From NCBI GenBank assembly GCA_965365345.1, contig CBDUBH010000087.1, forward strand, positions 1 through 15,397: a stretch of DNA of 15,397 nt. The letters run 5' to 3'. The position numbers and the translations under genes were made by a program. Source of the stretch: CBDUBH01 sp965365345 (lineage in GTDB: Bacteria > Bacteroidota > Ignavibacteria > Ignavibacteriales > SURF-24). Shown here one piece after another: positions 1 to 7,596 of this stretch; position 1 is the stretch's first letter, and each line of letters begins with the position of its first letter. The notes below the pieces were generated by a model that did not search any database, had not been told where the DNA came from, and saw nothing but the letters and a program-made list of their open reading frames with translations.

Positions 1-159
1 AATGATCAAGCCGATAATTAAAATAAACATCTGATACGAAAAAACAATCGGGAAAAATCTGAAATTAAAACCGGTAAGATTTTCAAGCAGAAGCATTCCG
101 CCGAAAAAGATGAAAATAAATCCTATTAAAAGCCGTGGATTAAGATTATTCAATTTCAT
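1..159 (-). CDS. LiaF-like membrane protein, N-terminal part (runs off the window)
   Basis: A minus-strand frame starts at ATG 159-157 and stays open to the window edge, giving 53 residues (MKLNNLNPRLLIGFIFIFFG...). AGGAG lies about 9 nt before the ATG and overlaps the stop codon of the upstream gene (12 nt between the two genes), so they are translationally close and surely cotranscribed. The residues form two hydrophobic segments (about 10-27 and 37-53). The opening LLIGFIFIFFGGMLLLENL closely matches FLIGFIFITAGILFLLSNL in the neighbour at 172-888, so the pair are tandem paralogues of the LiaI/LiaF-like transmembrane family (DUF5668 type). Such proteins often accompany envelope-stress regulators; the role here is inferred only from that. 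The C-terminal half is not visible. Confidence 0.75.
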   Translation of the reverse strand, partial: MKLNNLNPRLLIGFIFIFFGGMLLLENLTGFNFRFFPIVFSYQMFILIIGLII

Positions 160-171
160 TTCAAAATTCTC

Positions 172-888
172 CTACTTAACATCTATGATTTTTATTCCGC
201 CGAAAATTGAAGAGCCGCGAAGTTTCATTATTTTTGTTTCATCATAACTTGCGTTAACATATTTCCTTTTATCTTCAAATCCGCCGAAAATCTGCGTTGC
301 TTCTGAAATTATTTTCCAATCGGAAGGGACAGAAATTTCAAGTCCCGAAAATACATTTGAAACATCCAAAACATTGCTTCCCGGTGAAAGTTTGCTGTGT
401 GTCAGATCCAAATTCATTCCGCCAAAGATCGAAGAAATTTTTCCGCCTTTAAAATTTTCGGAAGTTACTCTAAGATTATTACTGTTGAAAATATTTTCCG
501 AATAAATAAAATCCTGTGAAGTTTCGTTCCAGTTTTTGCCTGAATAATTTTTTGCTCCGTTAACATTTTCAGGGGCGCCTTTTCTTGAATTAAAAAGAAT
601 TTGAAACCCGATCAAAACTAAAACTACCGGCCAAAGTTGCCACACATCAAAATCGTAATATTTATCAATCAAAAATATGGAACCTATTGCAATTAGCAAA
701 ATCCCGAAAAAATCCCGCGAGGAAATAAACACAATTAATCCAATTGCAATTAAAAGCATTTGCCAGGTGAAAATTGCATCGGTAAATTGCGGGTCGAGCA
801 AATTCAAATTTGAAAGCAGAAACAAAATTCCTGCGGTAATAAAAATAAATCCAATTAAAAAACTTGCTTTGTTTGATCTTTCGTTCAT
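172..888 (-). CDS. LiaF-like envelope-stress membrane protein (DUF5668 plus LiaF C-terminal type domain)
   Basis: 238 residues from ATG 888, with AAAGGAA about 5 nt upstream. The N-terminal half has four hydrophobic segments (about 10-30, 43-56, 60-75, 85-99), the LiaI/LiaF-like membrane module. After a polar linker (about 101-140) comes a soluble domain with four regularly spaced motifs, IFGG 154-157, VFSG 179-182, IFGG 200-203 and IFGG 228-231, characteristic of the right-handed beta-helix-like C-terminal domain of LiaF (cell-wall-active antibiotic response family). In Firmicutes LiaF restrains a LiaS sensor kinase. In Bacteroidota relatives the function is not well established, and no kinase or response regulator gene lies in view, so I give the family only. 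It is the first visible gene of a minus-strand pair with the paralogue ending at 1-159 and is divergent from the RNase Z gene (103-nt gap). Confidence 0.82.
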   Translation of the reverse strand: MNERSNKASFLIGFIFITAGILFLLSNLNLLDPQFTDAIFTWQMLLIAIGLIVFISSRDFFGILLIAIGSIFLIDKYYDFDVWQLWPVVLVLIGFQILFNSRKGAPENVNGAKNYSGKNWNETSQDFIYSENIFNSNNLRVTSENFKGGKISSIFGGMNLDLTHSKLSPGSNVLDVSNVFSGLEISVPSDWKIISEATQIFGGFEDKRKYVNASYDETKIMKLRGSSIFGGIKIIDVK

Positions 889-991
889 TTTAAATTCCTT
901 TCACTAATTTCTTAATCAGAAATATTTTTAAATTCTTTGTTTTTAAAAAGAAAATCGGTAAAGTGATATTATTTATCGGTGAAAAAACTTT

Positions 992-2002
992 ATGAGCATA
1001 AAATTTCAGGTGTTGGGCAAACCCGGTTTTGATAATGCGGTTATTGCTTGGATAAACAGCGGCAACGAACTTACACGGGTTTTATTGGATTGCGGCGAAA
1101 ATGTTATTAGAAAATTGAAGCAAGGAGATGTTCAGGAAATCGGGATAATACTTTTTTCGCACTTGCACATTGATCATATTGCCGGCTTCGATTATCTTTT
1201 CAGAAGAATTTTTATGAATGATGATCCAATAAAAGTTTTTGGTCCGGAAGAAACTTCCAAAATAATTCATCATCGTTTAAACGGATTCAGATGGAATTTG
1301 ATAAATGATTTAAATGGCAAATGGGAAGTTTACGATATCTTTGAAGATCAACTGCACAAAAGCACATTTTCTCCACGGGAATCTTTCAAAAAGAAAAAAG
1401 CTAAGCTGATAGAATTTAACGGAACGATTTTGCAAAATGAAAATTTTAAAATCGAAACTGCAGTTTTAAATCATAAGATTCCGACAATAGGATATTCGAT
1501 AATTGAAAATTCATCTATAAAAATTGATAAAGAAAAACTTGAGCAAATGAATTTGCCGCAAGGTGCCTGGCTGGAAAATTTGAAAGACGAAAATTTTGAC
1601 GATGAAAAAATAAATATTGAAAATGAGATTTATGATGTTAAAGATTTAAGAAAAGAATTATTGGTTGAAAAACCCGGCGAAAAAATTACTTATCTCACAG
1701 ATTTTATTTTTGACGAAACATCTCACGAACGTGCCGTAAAGCTTGCTCAAAACAGTGATGTGCTTATTTGCGAAAGTCAATATGCGGTTGAAGATTCTGA
1801 ATTTGCGCAAAAAAATTATCATATGGTTTCGGTACAAACTGCGCAAATTGCTAAAGATGCAAATGTGAAAAAACTTATTCTTTTTCATGTTTCGGAAAGA
1901 TACAGGGAAAAGAAAACTTATTTTACAATTCTTAATGAAGCGCGTGAAGTTTTTCCGGAAACTTATTTTCCCGAACATTGGGGAGAAGAAAAATTTATTT
2001 AG
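992..2002 (+). CDS. rnz: Ribonuclease Z-type metallo-beta-lactamase hydrolase (tRNA 3' processing)
   Basis: 336 residues from ATG 992, preceded by GGTGA about 10 nt upstream. The metal-binding set of the RNase Z family is recognisable: H57-L-H59-I-D61-H62, H161 in NHKIPTIGY, D237 in LTDF, H277 in HMVS and H299 in LILFHVSERY. RNase Z cuts the 3' trailer of tRNA precursors as a zinc-dependent cytoplasmic endonuclease. Two points depart from textbook members: the usual HxHGDH motif carries Ile instead of Gly, and residues about 175-228 form a charged insertion before the D237 strand, making the protein somewhat longer than the roughly 305-residue bacterial enzymes. The C-terminal HMVSVQTAQIAKDANVKKLI segment strongly resembles the HSTA...AKxAxVKKLI part of RNase Z. 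Another MBL hydrolase activity (for example a phosphodiesterase) cannot be excluded. The gene stands alone on its strand and converges on rmuC. Confidence 0.8.
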   Translation: MSIKFQVLGKPGFDNAVIAWINSGNELTRVLLDCGENVIRKLKQGDVQEIGIILFSHLHIDHIAGFDYLFRRIFMNDDPIKVFGPEETSKIIHHRLNGFRWNLINDLNGKWEVYDIFEDQLHKSTFSPRESFKKKKAKLIEFNGTILQNENFKIETAVLNHKIPTIGYSIIENSSIKIDKEKLEQMNLPQGAWLENLKDENFDDEKINIENEIYDVKDLRKELLVEKPGEKITYLTDFIFDETSHERAVKLAQNSDVLICESQYAVEDSEFAQKNYHMVSVQTAQIAKDANVKKLILFHVSERYREKKTYFTILNEAREVFPETYFPEHWGEEKFI

Positions 2003-2005
2003 AGA

Positions 2006-2102
2006 GATGAAAAGATTCAAAGATTGAAAGATTCAAAGATGAAAATATTCAAAGATGTAAATATTCAAAGATGAAAATATTCAAAGATGTAAAGATTGGA
2101 AA
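2006..2102. repeat. 16-bp direct tandem repeat, about six copies
   Basis: Starting 3 nt after the RNase Z stop codon, six near-identical units of consensus GATGAAAATATTCAAA follow head to tail (starts at 2006, 2022, 2038, 2054, 2070, 2086; the last is 17 nt). Units 3 and 5 are identical; the others differ at one to three positions (G/T at position 4, G/T at position 9). Each unit is itself a doublet of an octamer GATNNAAA/NATTCAAA. Isolated relatives of the octamer occur in other gaps (6300-6315, 9329-9353, 12081-12106). No coding potential is evident. Confidence 0.9.
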
Positions 2103-2193
2103 GTTAATTAAAATTTACCTGTCAGTAATTCTCGATTTTTCAGGGAAAGGAAATTTATTATATTTTTGTTAAATAATTTTTGAATTTAAAAAA

Positions 2194-2221
2194 GTAGAGA
2201 CGTAGCATGCTACGTCTCTAC
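2194..2221. terminator. Perfect 28-bp palindrome in a convergent gap (likely bidirectional terminator / dispersed repeat)
   Basis: Positions 2194-2207 (GTAGAGACGTAGCA) are followed by their exact reverse complement (2208-2221). In RNA this would fold into a long GC-containing hairpin with A-rich sequence on the left (2188-2193) and no strong T run on the right. It sits between the converging RNase Z and rmuC stop codons, the usual position of a shared terminator. The core TAGAGACG...CGTCTCTA resembles dispersed palindromic repeats I recall from several bacterial genomes, so it may be a mobile-type repeat recruited as a terminator. Confidence 0.6.
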
Positions 2222-2242
2222 CAATTTGCGGTAAAATTATCA

Positions 2243-3598
2243 TTAATTAGATTTAAACTTCTCTTGTACTTCAATATCATCTTCTGAAGTTTCATTTTCT
2301 AAATTCAAATTTTCTTCAAGCATTATCTTACTTTCTGCTGCCGGCAATTCCTGTACATTGCTCAACTTTCTTTGCATTGCCCGGGTTCTGGTATTAACTT
2401 TATCTAATTCGTTACCGGCTTGTCTAATCTTTTCTTTTGTCTTCTCAATGATATTTCCAAACTTTACAAATTCATTTTTTACTTCTCCCAAAACTTGCCA
2501 AACTTCGCTCGATCTTTTTTCAATAGCTAATGTTCTAAATCCCATTTGCAGACTGTTCAATAAAGCCAGCAAAGTTGTTGGGCCGGCAATTGTAACTCGA
2601 AATTCTTTTTGAATAGTTTCAAATAATCCATCAATTCTTAAAACTTCTGCATATAAACCTTCAAAAGGTAAAAACATAATACCAAAATCTGTTGTGTTTG
2701 GCGGATCTAAATATTTTTCCTGAATATCTTTTGCACAACCTTTTATTCTAGTTGCTAAAGACTTTTTACAATCAGAAATTTTATTCAGATCAACTTCATC
2801 ATACGCTGTAATTAATAATTGATAATCTTCTACCGGAAATTTTGCATCAATAGGTAACCAGAGAAATTTGCCATTATCATATTTGCCGGGAAGTTTGATG
2901 GCAAATTCAACTATTGCATTACTTTCCTCTTTTGTTTTTACATTCTTGGCAAACTGCTCTTTAGTTAAAAATTGTTCTAATAAATTTTCTAATTGATATT
3001 CCCCTAAAATCCCACGTGATTTTACATTTGTTAAAACTCTTTTCAGATCACCCACTCCATTTGCAAGATTTTGCATTTCGCCTAAACCTTTATGAACTAT
3101 TTCCAATCTTTCACTTACAAGTTTAAAAGATTCGCCCAATCTTTTTTCCAAAGTTGCATGCAGTTTTTCATCAACAATAACGCGCATTTCATCTAACTTT
3201 TGCGAATTGTTATTTTGAATTTCTTTTAATTTTTCTTCGATCTTATCTTTTAAAATTTCAAATTTGTTTTCAACAGATTTTGCAAATTCATCTAAAGTTT
3301 CTTTTTGAATTTTGAATTGATTTGCCTGAATATTCGAGTTATCAAAAATTCTTGCCAAAAGTGAATCGTTAAAATTTTTGAATGAGTTGTTCAATTCTTC
3401 ACGTAAATTTTTCGCGTTACGATCAGAAAAATCTCTGCTGCGCGAAAATTCATCGCGAAAATTACGTTCTGCTTTTTCAAAATTTTCTTTTAACTGTAAT
3501 TCAATTTCACTGAAATTATTTTGATTTGATTTTTTAAAAAGTAAAAACAAAATTAAAATATTAAGCGCGATTGAGATTATAAGAAGGATTTCGTTCAT
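2243..3598 (-). CDS. rmuC: DNA recombination protein RmuC
   Basis: 451 residues from ATG 3598. Residues 3-22 form one membrane-anchor helix, about 30-180 form a long charged coiled coil, and about 185-400 hold the RmuC nuclease-like core, with hallmark stretches VKSRGILGEYQLENLLEQ (192-209), LPIDAKFPVEDYQ (248-260) and TTDFGIMFLPFEGLYAEVL (302-320). D251 and K253 sit where the PD-(D/E)xK-like core is expected. RmuC limits inversions at short inverted repeats and is thought to be a membrane-tethered nuclease-like factor; the biochemistry is inferred from the family. The C-terminus after about residue 415 is acidic and poorly conserved. Length is normal for the family. No strong Shine-Dalgarno sequence precedes the start (GGATC only). 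The gene is monocistronic on the minus strand, divergent from the acylase gene across a 266-nt very AT-rich gap in which I could not firmly place promoters. Confidence 0.93.
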   Translation of the reverse strand: MNEILLIISIALNILILFLLFKKSNQNNFSEIELQLKENFEKAERNFRDEFSRSRDFSDRNAKNLREELNNSFKNFNDSLLARIFDNSNIQANQFKIQKETLDEFAKSVENKFEILKDKIEEKLKEIQNNNSQKLDEMRVIVDEKLHATLEKRLGESFKLVSERLEIVHKGLGEMQNLANGVGDLKRVLTNVKSRGILGEYQLENLLEQFLTKEQFAKNVKTKEESNAIVEFAIKLPGKYDNGKFLWLPIDAKFPVEDYQLLITAYDEVDLNKISDCKKSLATRIKGCAKDIQEKYLDPPNTTDFGIMFLPFEGLYAEVLRIDGLFETIQKEFRVTIAGPTTLLALLNSLQMGFRTLAIEKRSSEVWQVLGEVKNEFVKFGNIIEKTKEKIRQAGNELDKVNTRTRAMQRKLSNVQELPAAESKIMLEENLNLENETSEDDIEVQEKFKSN

Positions 3599-3864
3599 AA
3601 AGATCCAAAAAATTTTTATGTATTTTGATATTTATTTAATTATCGGATCAATCAAAATAAATTTTATTGATTAAACTTAACGGATTTGATTATTTCAGAA
3701 TTAAAATAATGATTAAAGATTTTTTTGACAATAAAATTTGATAAAACTTTTAATTTATTTTTTATTCGGAAAAAATTATTTTAATTTTCTGAACAATCCT
3801 AATTTTTAATGGTAGAACAATTCTAAATATTTATTTTTATTTGTGAAATTTAAATTTTGGTGAT

Positions 3865-6282
3865 ATGGAAAATTGGATAAAAGCCGTAATAGGAATTATT
3901 GCAACTTTTGTGGTGGTTAGCATCGCGGGACTCTTTATTTTCAGCAGGGTTTTTAATCAGACTTTGCCGGTTTATAAAGGCGAAAAAGATTTCAAAGGCG
4001 TTAACAACGAAATAAAAATTTATCGTGATAACAATGCCGTTCCTTATATTTTTGCCGATGGTGAAGAAGATGCTTCTTTTGCTTTGGGTTACGTTCACGC
4101 GCAGGAAAGAATGTTTCAAATGGATCTTTTCAGAAGAGCCGGCTTGGGCAGATTAAGTGAAATTTTCGGCAGCCGCACAATTTCATTTGATCTTATGTTT
4201 AGAACGATAGGAGTAGATAGTCTTGTTAAAGTTGCGCTTGTAAATTTAAAACCTGAAGTGCGAAAAATTCTGGATTCATATTCTGCAGGAGTTAATGCTT
4301 ATATCACTGAAGCCGAAGGAAAATATCCCGTTGAATTTGATGTTTTAGGTTACGATCCCGAACCTTGGAAGCCTGAGCATAGTTTGATAATCGGAAAAAT
4401 TCTTGCATGGGAATTAAACATTGGCTGGTGGACAGATATTGTTTTTGCGGATCTTATTCAAAAGTTAGGAGAAGAAAAAGTTAAGGAAATTATTCCGGAT
4501 TATCCTGAAAATGCTCCGTTCATCATTCCGAAAAATATTTCTTCAATGCCGAAAATTGATAAAGCGATTGTTGAGATTGACAGGGATTTCAGAAAATTTA
4601 TGGGTATCAGCGGAAATCACATCGGCTCGAACAATTGGGCGGTGAACGGTGCAAGATCAATTTCAGGGAAGCCGATAATTGCAAACGATCCGCATTTAGG
4701 ATTAACAATTCCGGCAAAGTGGTTTATCGCAGTAATCAAAAGTAAAAACTGGAATGCTGCCGGATTTACGATTCCAGGTGCTCCTGCAATAATAATCGGG
4801 AAAAATAATAGTATTGCCTGGAGTGTTACAAATGTAATGACTGATGATACAGATCTTTATTCCGAAAGAATTGATTCATCCGGTAAAAATTATTTTTTCA
4901 ATGATCAGTGGCTTCCTCTCAAAAGAAAAGAATTTACGATTGCCGTTAAAGATTCTGAAAGTGTAAGCTATATTGCGAAATTTACGCACCGCGGACCAAT
5001 AATTTCAGATATTCATCCATTCAATAAAATGTATGGCGGAAAGCATATTGAAAACCGCGCGCGCCTAAGTCTCCGTTGGGTCGGAAGCGAATTTCATGAT
5101 GAATTTAATTCGCTTTATCTTTTGAACAAAGCCGAAAATTGGGAACAGTTCAAAACTGCTTTAAGCGGATTTTCAACACCGGGACAAAATTTTGTTTATG
5201 CCGATTCAAGCGGAAATATCGGTTACATCTGCGCAGCAAAAATTCCTGTGCGAAATTTAAATTCTCCTACAATGATTTTTGACGGCACAAATCCGCAAAG
5301 CGATTGGTCAGGATTTGTTCCCTATGAACAAATGCCCGTAATATTTAATCCGATTCAAAATTTCATCGCGACAGCTAATAATAAGGTTAAAAGTGATTTT
5401 CAATATCATATTTCAAATTTGTGGGAGCCTTCATCGCGCATTGAAAGAATTACGCAATTGCTGAATTCAAAGAATAAACATTCAGCAAGAGATTTCGGTC
5501 AATATCAAAATGATTTCGTTTCGCCTTACGCAAAAGAGATAACTCAATTTTTGCTCGATGCTTTCAAAGGCGCGAAAATAAAGGATAAAAATCTTCAAAC
5601 AACAATTTCTCTTTTTGAAAATTGGAATTACGAATTAATTGAATACAGCCAGGTGCCTTCTATTTACGCAATTTTTTTTCAATTCCTTCTTCAAAATACT
5701 TTTGAAGATGAAATGGGAGAAAAGATTTTTGCTGAATATAAATTTATGGCAAACATTCCTTATCGAACGATTTTAAAAATGCTAAATGAAAATAATTCGA
5801 TCTGGTTTGATGATATTAAAACAAAGACAGTTGAAAACAGGGATTTCATAATACGCAAAAGTCTGGTTGATGCTTTGGATTTTCTTGAAAGAAATTTCGG
5901 CAAAGATGCAAAAGATTGGCAGTGGAGCAAATTACACAGATTAACTATTAAACATCAGTTTCATGGAATCAATTCTTTGGTCGATAAATTTATTGATATT
6001 GGTCCGTATAGTGTTGGCGGCGATGGAACAACAATTTTTAATACAGAATATTCATTTAACGATCCGTACGATGTTGTGCTTGGCCCTTCGATGCGGTTCA
6101 TATACGATTTTGCAAATCCAAATGAATTCAGAGCAATTTTACCGACAGGACAAAGCGGAAATGTGTTAAGTGATAATTACAAAGATATGACTGAAGATTG
6201 GCTGCTTGGAAAATATTTGCGAATAAAAACTGATGAGAATTTTATAAGAAATTCAGATTATAAAGTTACAATTTTGAAATAA
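3865..6282 (+). CDS. Penicillin acylase family Ntn-hydrolase (secreted or membrane-anchored amidase)
   Basis: 805 residues from ATG 3865 (GGTGAT just upstream). Residues 6-30 are a hydrophobic export signal or membrane anchor, so the enzyme should act in the periplasm. The alpha-subunit region carries GYVHAQERMFQMDLFRRAGLGRLSE (75-99), typical of the family. The nucleophile of the beta subunit is S255 in GSNNWAV (254-260); cleavage between G254 and S255 would mature the precursor. NDPHLG (274-279) and the IGKNNSIAWSVTN block (311-323) complete the active-site signature. Family members hydrolyse amide bonds of penicillin G, cephalosporins or N-acyl-homoserine lactones; the substrate cannot be read from sequence, so quorum quenching or scavenging of acyl-amides are only possibilities. 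Length is normal for the full precursor and no frameshift is seen. It appears monocistronic, with a 168-nt gap before metF. Confidence 0.93.
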   Translation: MENWIKAVIGIIATFVVVSIAGLFIFSRVFNQTLPVYKGEKDFKGVNNEIKIYRDNNAVPYIFADGEEDASFALGYVHAQERMFQMDLFRRAGLGRLSEIFGSRTISFDLMFRTIGVDSLVKVALVNLKPEVRKILDSYSAGVNAYITEAEGKYPVEFDVLGYDPEPWKPEHSLIIGKILAWELNIGWWTDIVFADLIQKLGEEKVKEIIPDYPENAPFIIPKNISSMPKIDKAIVEIDRDFRKFMGISGNHIGSNNWAVNGARSISGKPIIANDPHLGLTIPAKWFIAVIKSKNWNAAGFTIPGAPAIIIGKNNSIAWSVTNVMTDDTDLYSERIDSSGKNYFFNDQWLPLKRKEFTIAVKDSESVSYIAKFTHRGPIISDIHPFNKMYGGKHIENRARLSLRWVGSEFHDEFNSLYLLNKAENWEQFKTALSGFSTPGQNFVYADSSGNIGYICAAKIPVRNLNSPTMIFDGTNPQSDWSGFVPYEQMPVIFNPIQNFIATANNKVKSDFQYHISNLWEPSSRIERITQLLNSKNKHSARDFGQYQNDFVSPYAKEITQFLLDAFKGAKIKDKNLQTTISLFENWNYELIEYSQVPSIYAIFFQFLLQNTFEDEMGEKIFAEYKFMANIPYRTILKMLNENNSIWFDDIKTKTVENRDFIIRKSLVDALDFLERNFGKDAKDWQWSKLHRLTIKHQFHGINSLVDKFIDIGPYSVGGDGTTIFNTEYSFNDPYDVVLGPSMRFIYDFANPNEFRAILPTGQSGNVLSDNYKDMTEDWLLGKYLRIKTDENFIRNSDYKVTILK

Positions 6283-6450
6283 TTATTTAATGAATTAATG
6301 ATTAAAAGATTCAAAAAAAATATTAAAAAAACTTACATTAAAATTTGAAAGATCTTTTTGAAAAATTCATTCTACAAATTCTGAATTCAAATTCTAAATT
6401 ATACATTTAAACATCGTTTTATTAAATTTACACTTTAATCTTGGAATAAA

Positions 6451-7401
6451 ATGAAAGTAATTGAACACATAGAAAAAGCCGACCACACTTTAATAAGTTT
6501 TGAAATTATTCCTCCGCAGCGAGGCGGTGATATTAAAGCGCTGCTTTCGGTAGTTGATGACATTGCAAAATTCCGGCCGCCGTTTATTGATATTACTTCG
6601 CATGCTGCCGAAGTTTACTACGAAGAAACTCCAAACGGAATTCAAAGAAAAGTAAAAAGAAAACGCCCCGGCACTTTGGGAATTTGCGCGCTCATTCAAA
6701 ATAAATATAATATTGATGCGGTTCCGCACATTATTTGCAATGGATTTACCCGGGAAGAAACTGAAGATTTTTTGATCGAACTTCATTATTTGGGAATTGA
6801 TAATGTGCTTGCAGTTCGCGGTGATGATAGCGGATTTAAAAAACCCTTAGCCTACGGAAGAAGTGCAAATCATTATGCGATTGATCTTGTAAAACAAATT
6901 TACGCGATGAATGCAGGCAAATATTTGGAAGAAGGTTTGCTCGATGCAAAGCCGACGAACTATTGTGTTGGAGTTGGTGGTTATCCCGAAAAACATTTTG
7001 AATCACCGAATTTAAAAGTTGATATCAAATTTACAAAAGATAAAATTCATGCAGGTGCTGAATATATTGTAACTCAAATGTTTTACGATAACAATAAGTT
7101 TTTTGATTATGTTAACCTTTGCAAGCAAGAACAAATTAACGTCCCGATAATTCCCGGATTAAAAATTCTGAGTTCAAAAAAACAATTAACAAGCATTCCG
7201 AAAAATTTTTATATAGATATTCCAGATGATTTTGCCGAAGAAGTTCTTTCTGCAAAAGATGAACATGTTCTTGAAATAGGGATTAATTGGGCTGCAAAAC
7301 AAGTTGAAGAATTATTGAATAAAAAAGTTCCTGCGGTTCATTTTTATGTGATGCAAAATTCAAAACCGATTATGATGTTAATGAAAAAACTCGGGTTGTA
7401 A
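6451..7401 (+). CDS. metF: 5,10-methylenetetrahydrofolate reductase
   Basis: 316 residues from ATG 6451, with GGA 7 nt upstream. The enzyme reduces 5,10-methylene-THF to 5-methyl-THF with FAD and NAD(P)H, supplying the methyl group for methionine synthesis. The family signature is complete: SFEIIPP with E18 (equivalent of the catalytic E28 of E. coli MetF), PHIICNGFT (92-100), NVLAVRGDD (118-126) with D125 corresponding to the FAD-contacting aspartate, VGGYPEKH (175-182) and AGAEYIVTQMFYDN (201-214) with Q209. The length matches bacterial single-domain MetF without the eukaryotic AdoMet-binding regulatory domain. No SAM or cobalamin riboswitch is recognisable in the 168 nt upstream, which hold only AT-rich sequence and a single copy of the octamer-doublet repeat at 6300-6315. 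The gene is not next to other methionine genes here. Confidence 0.93.
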   Translation: MKVIEHIEKADHTLISFEIIPPQRGGDIKALLSVVDDIAKFRPPFIDITSHAAEVYYEETPNGIQRKVKRKRPGTLGICALIQNKYNIDAVPHIICNGFTREETEDFLIELHYLGIDNVLAVRGDDSGFKKPLAYGRSANHYAIDLVKQIYAMNAGKYLEEGLLDAKPTNYCVGVGGYPEKHFESPNLKVDIKFTKDKIHAGAEYIVTQMFYDNNKFFDYVNLCKQEQINVPIIPGLKILSSKKQLTSIPKNFYIDIPDDFAEEVLSAKDEHVLEIGINWAAKQVEELLNKKVPAVHFYVMQNSKPIMMLMKKLGL

Positions 7402-7481
7402 TAAATTAAATGCAAAGTCGCTAAGTCGGCAAGAGAATTTTTTTATAATTTTGAATTTGGAATTTAAAGATTAAAAAATCA

Positions 7482-7522
7482 GTCATTGCGAGCGAAACGA
7501 AATAAAGCGAAGCAATCTCTGA
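7482..7522 (+). repeat. REP-like element of the GTCATTGCGAGCG...GCAATCTC type
   Basis: The gap after metF contains GTCATTGCGAGCG (7482-7494) and, shortly after, GCGAAGCAATCTC (7507-7519). ATTGC (7485-7489) can pair with GCAAT (7512-7516), giving a short hairpin, and the AGCGAA module is repeated inside. I recognise this layout as a dispersed intergenic repeat found in many bacteria. Only one copy is in the window, so mobility cannot be judged here. The remaining ~150 nt of the gap is AT-rich with no gene. Confidence 0.55.
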
Positions 7523-7575
7523 TTTAAAATTTCTTAATCATAATCTTATTCTAACAATCTTTGCTATTTTGATTT

Positions 7576-7596
7576 AAACTAAAAACTGAAAACTAA
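7576..7596 (+). repeat. Heptamer tandem repeat AAACTRA x3 ending at a start codon
   Basis: Three exact 7-nt units, AAACTAA, AAACTGA and AAACTAA, run from 7576 to 7596 and end directly at the ATG (7597) of the dehydrogenase gene, occupying the place where a ribosome binding site would be. It shares the ACTRA core and 7-nt period with repeats at 9235-9262 (reverse strand) and 9370-9399. Confidence 0.75.

Noticed and set aside
954..985. Direct repeat ATCGGTRAA upstream of RNase Z as an operator
   Set aside because: Two short copies with different flanks in an AT-rich gap; not distinguishable from chance.
2006..2102. CRISPR array
   Set aside because: The 16-bp units are contiguous with no unique spacers and no cas genes are nearby.
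3725..3753. TTGACA-led promoter for the acylase gene
   Set aside because: TTGACA at 3725-3730 has only a weak -10/-7 partner (TTTTAA) in a very AT-rich gap, so it is not separable from chance.
3850..4119. Antisense reading frame opposite the acylase N-terminus
   Set aside because: It is a by-product of codon bias on the opposite strand, with no ribosome binding site or family resemblance; the same applies to the other opposite-strand frames in rnz, metF, ddl and the aldolase.
6283..6450. SAM or cobalamin riboswitch upstream of metF
   Set aside because: No conserved core or stable multi-stem structure is visible; the gap is simple AT-rich sequence.
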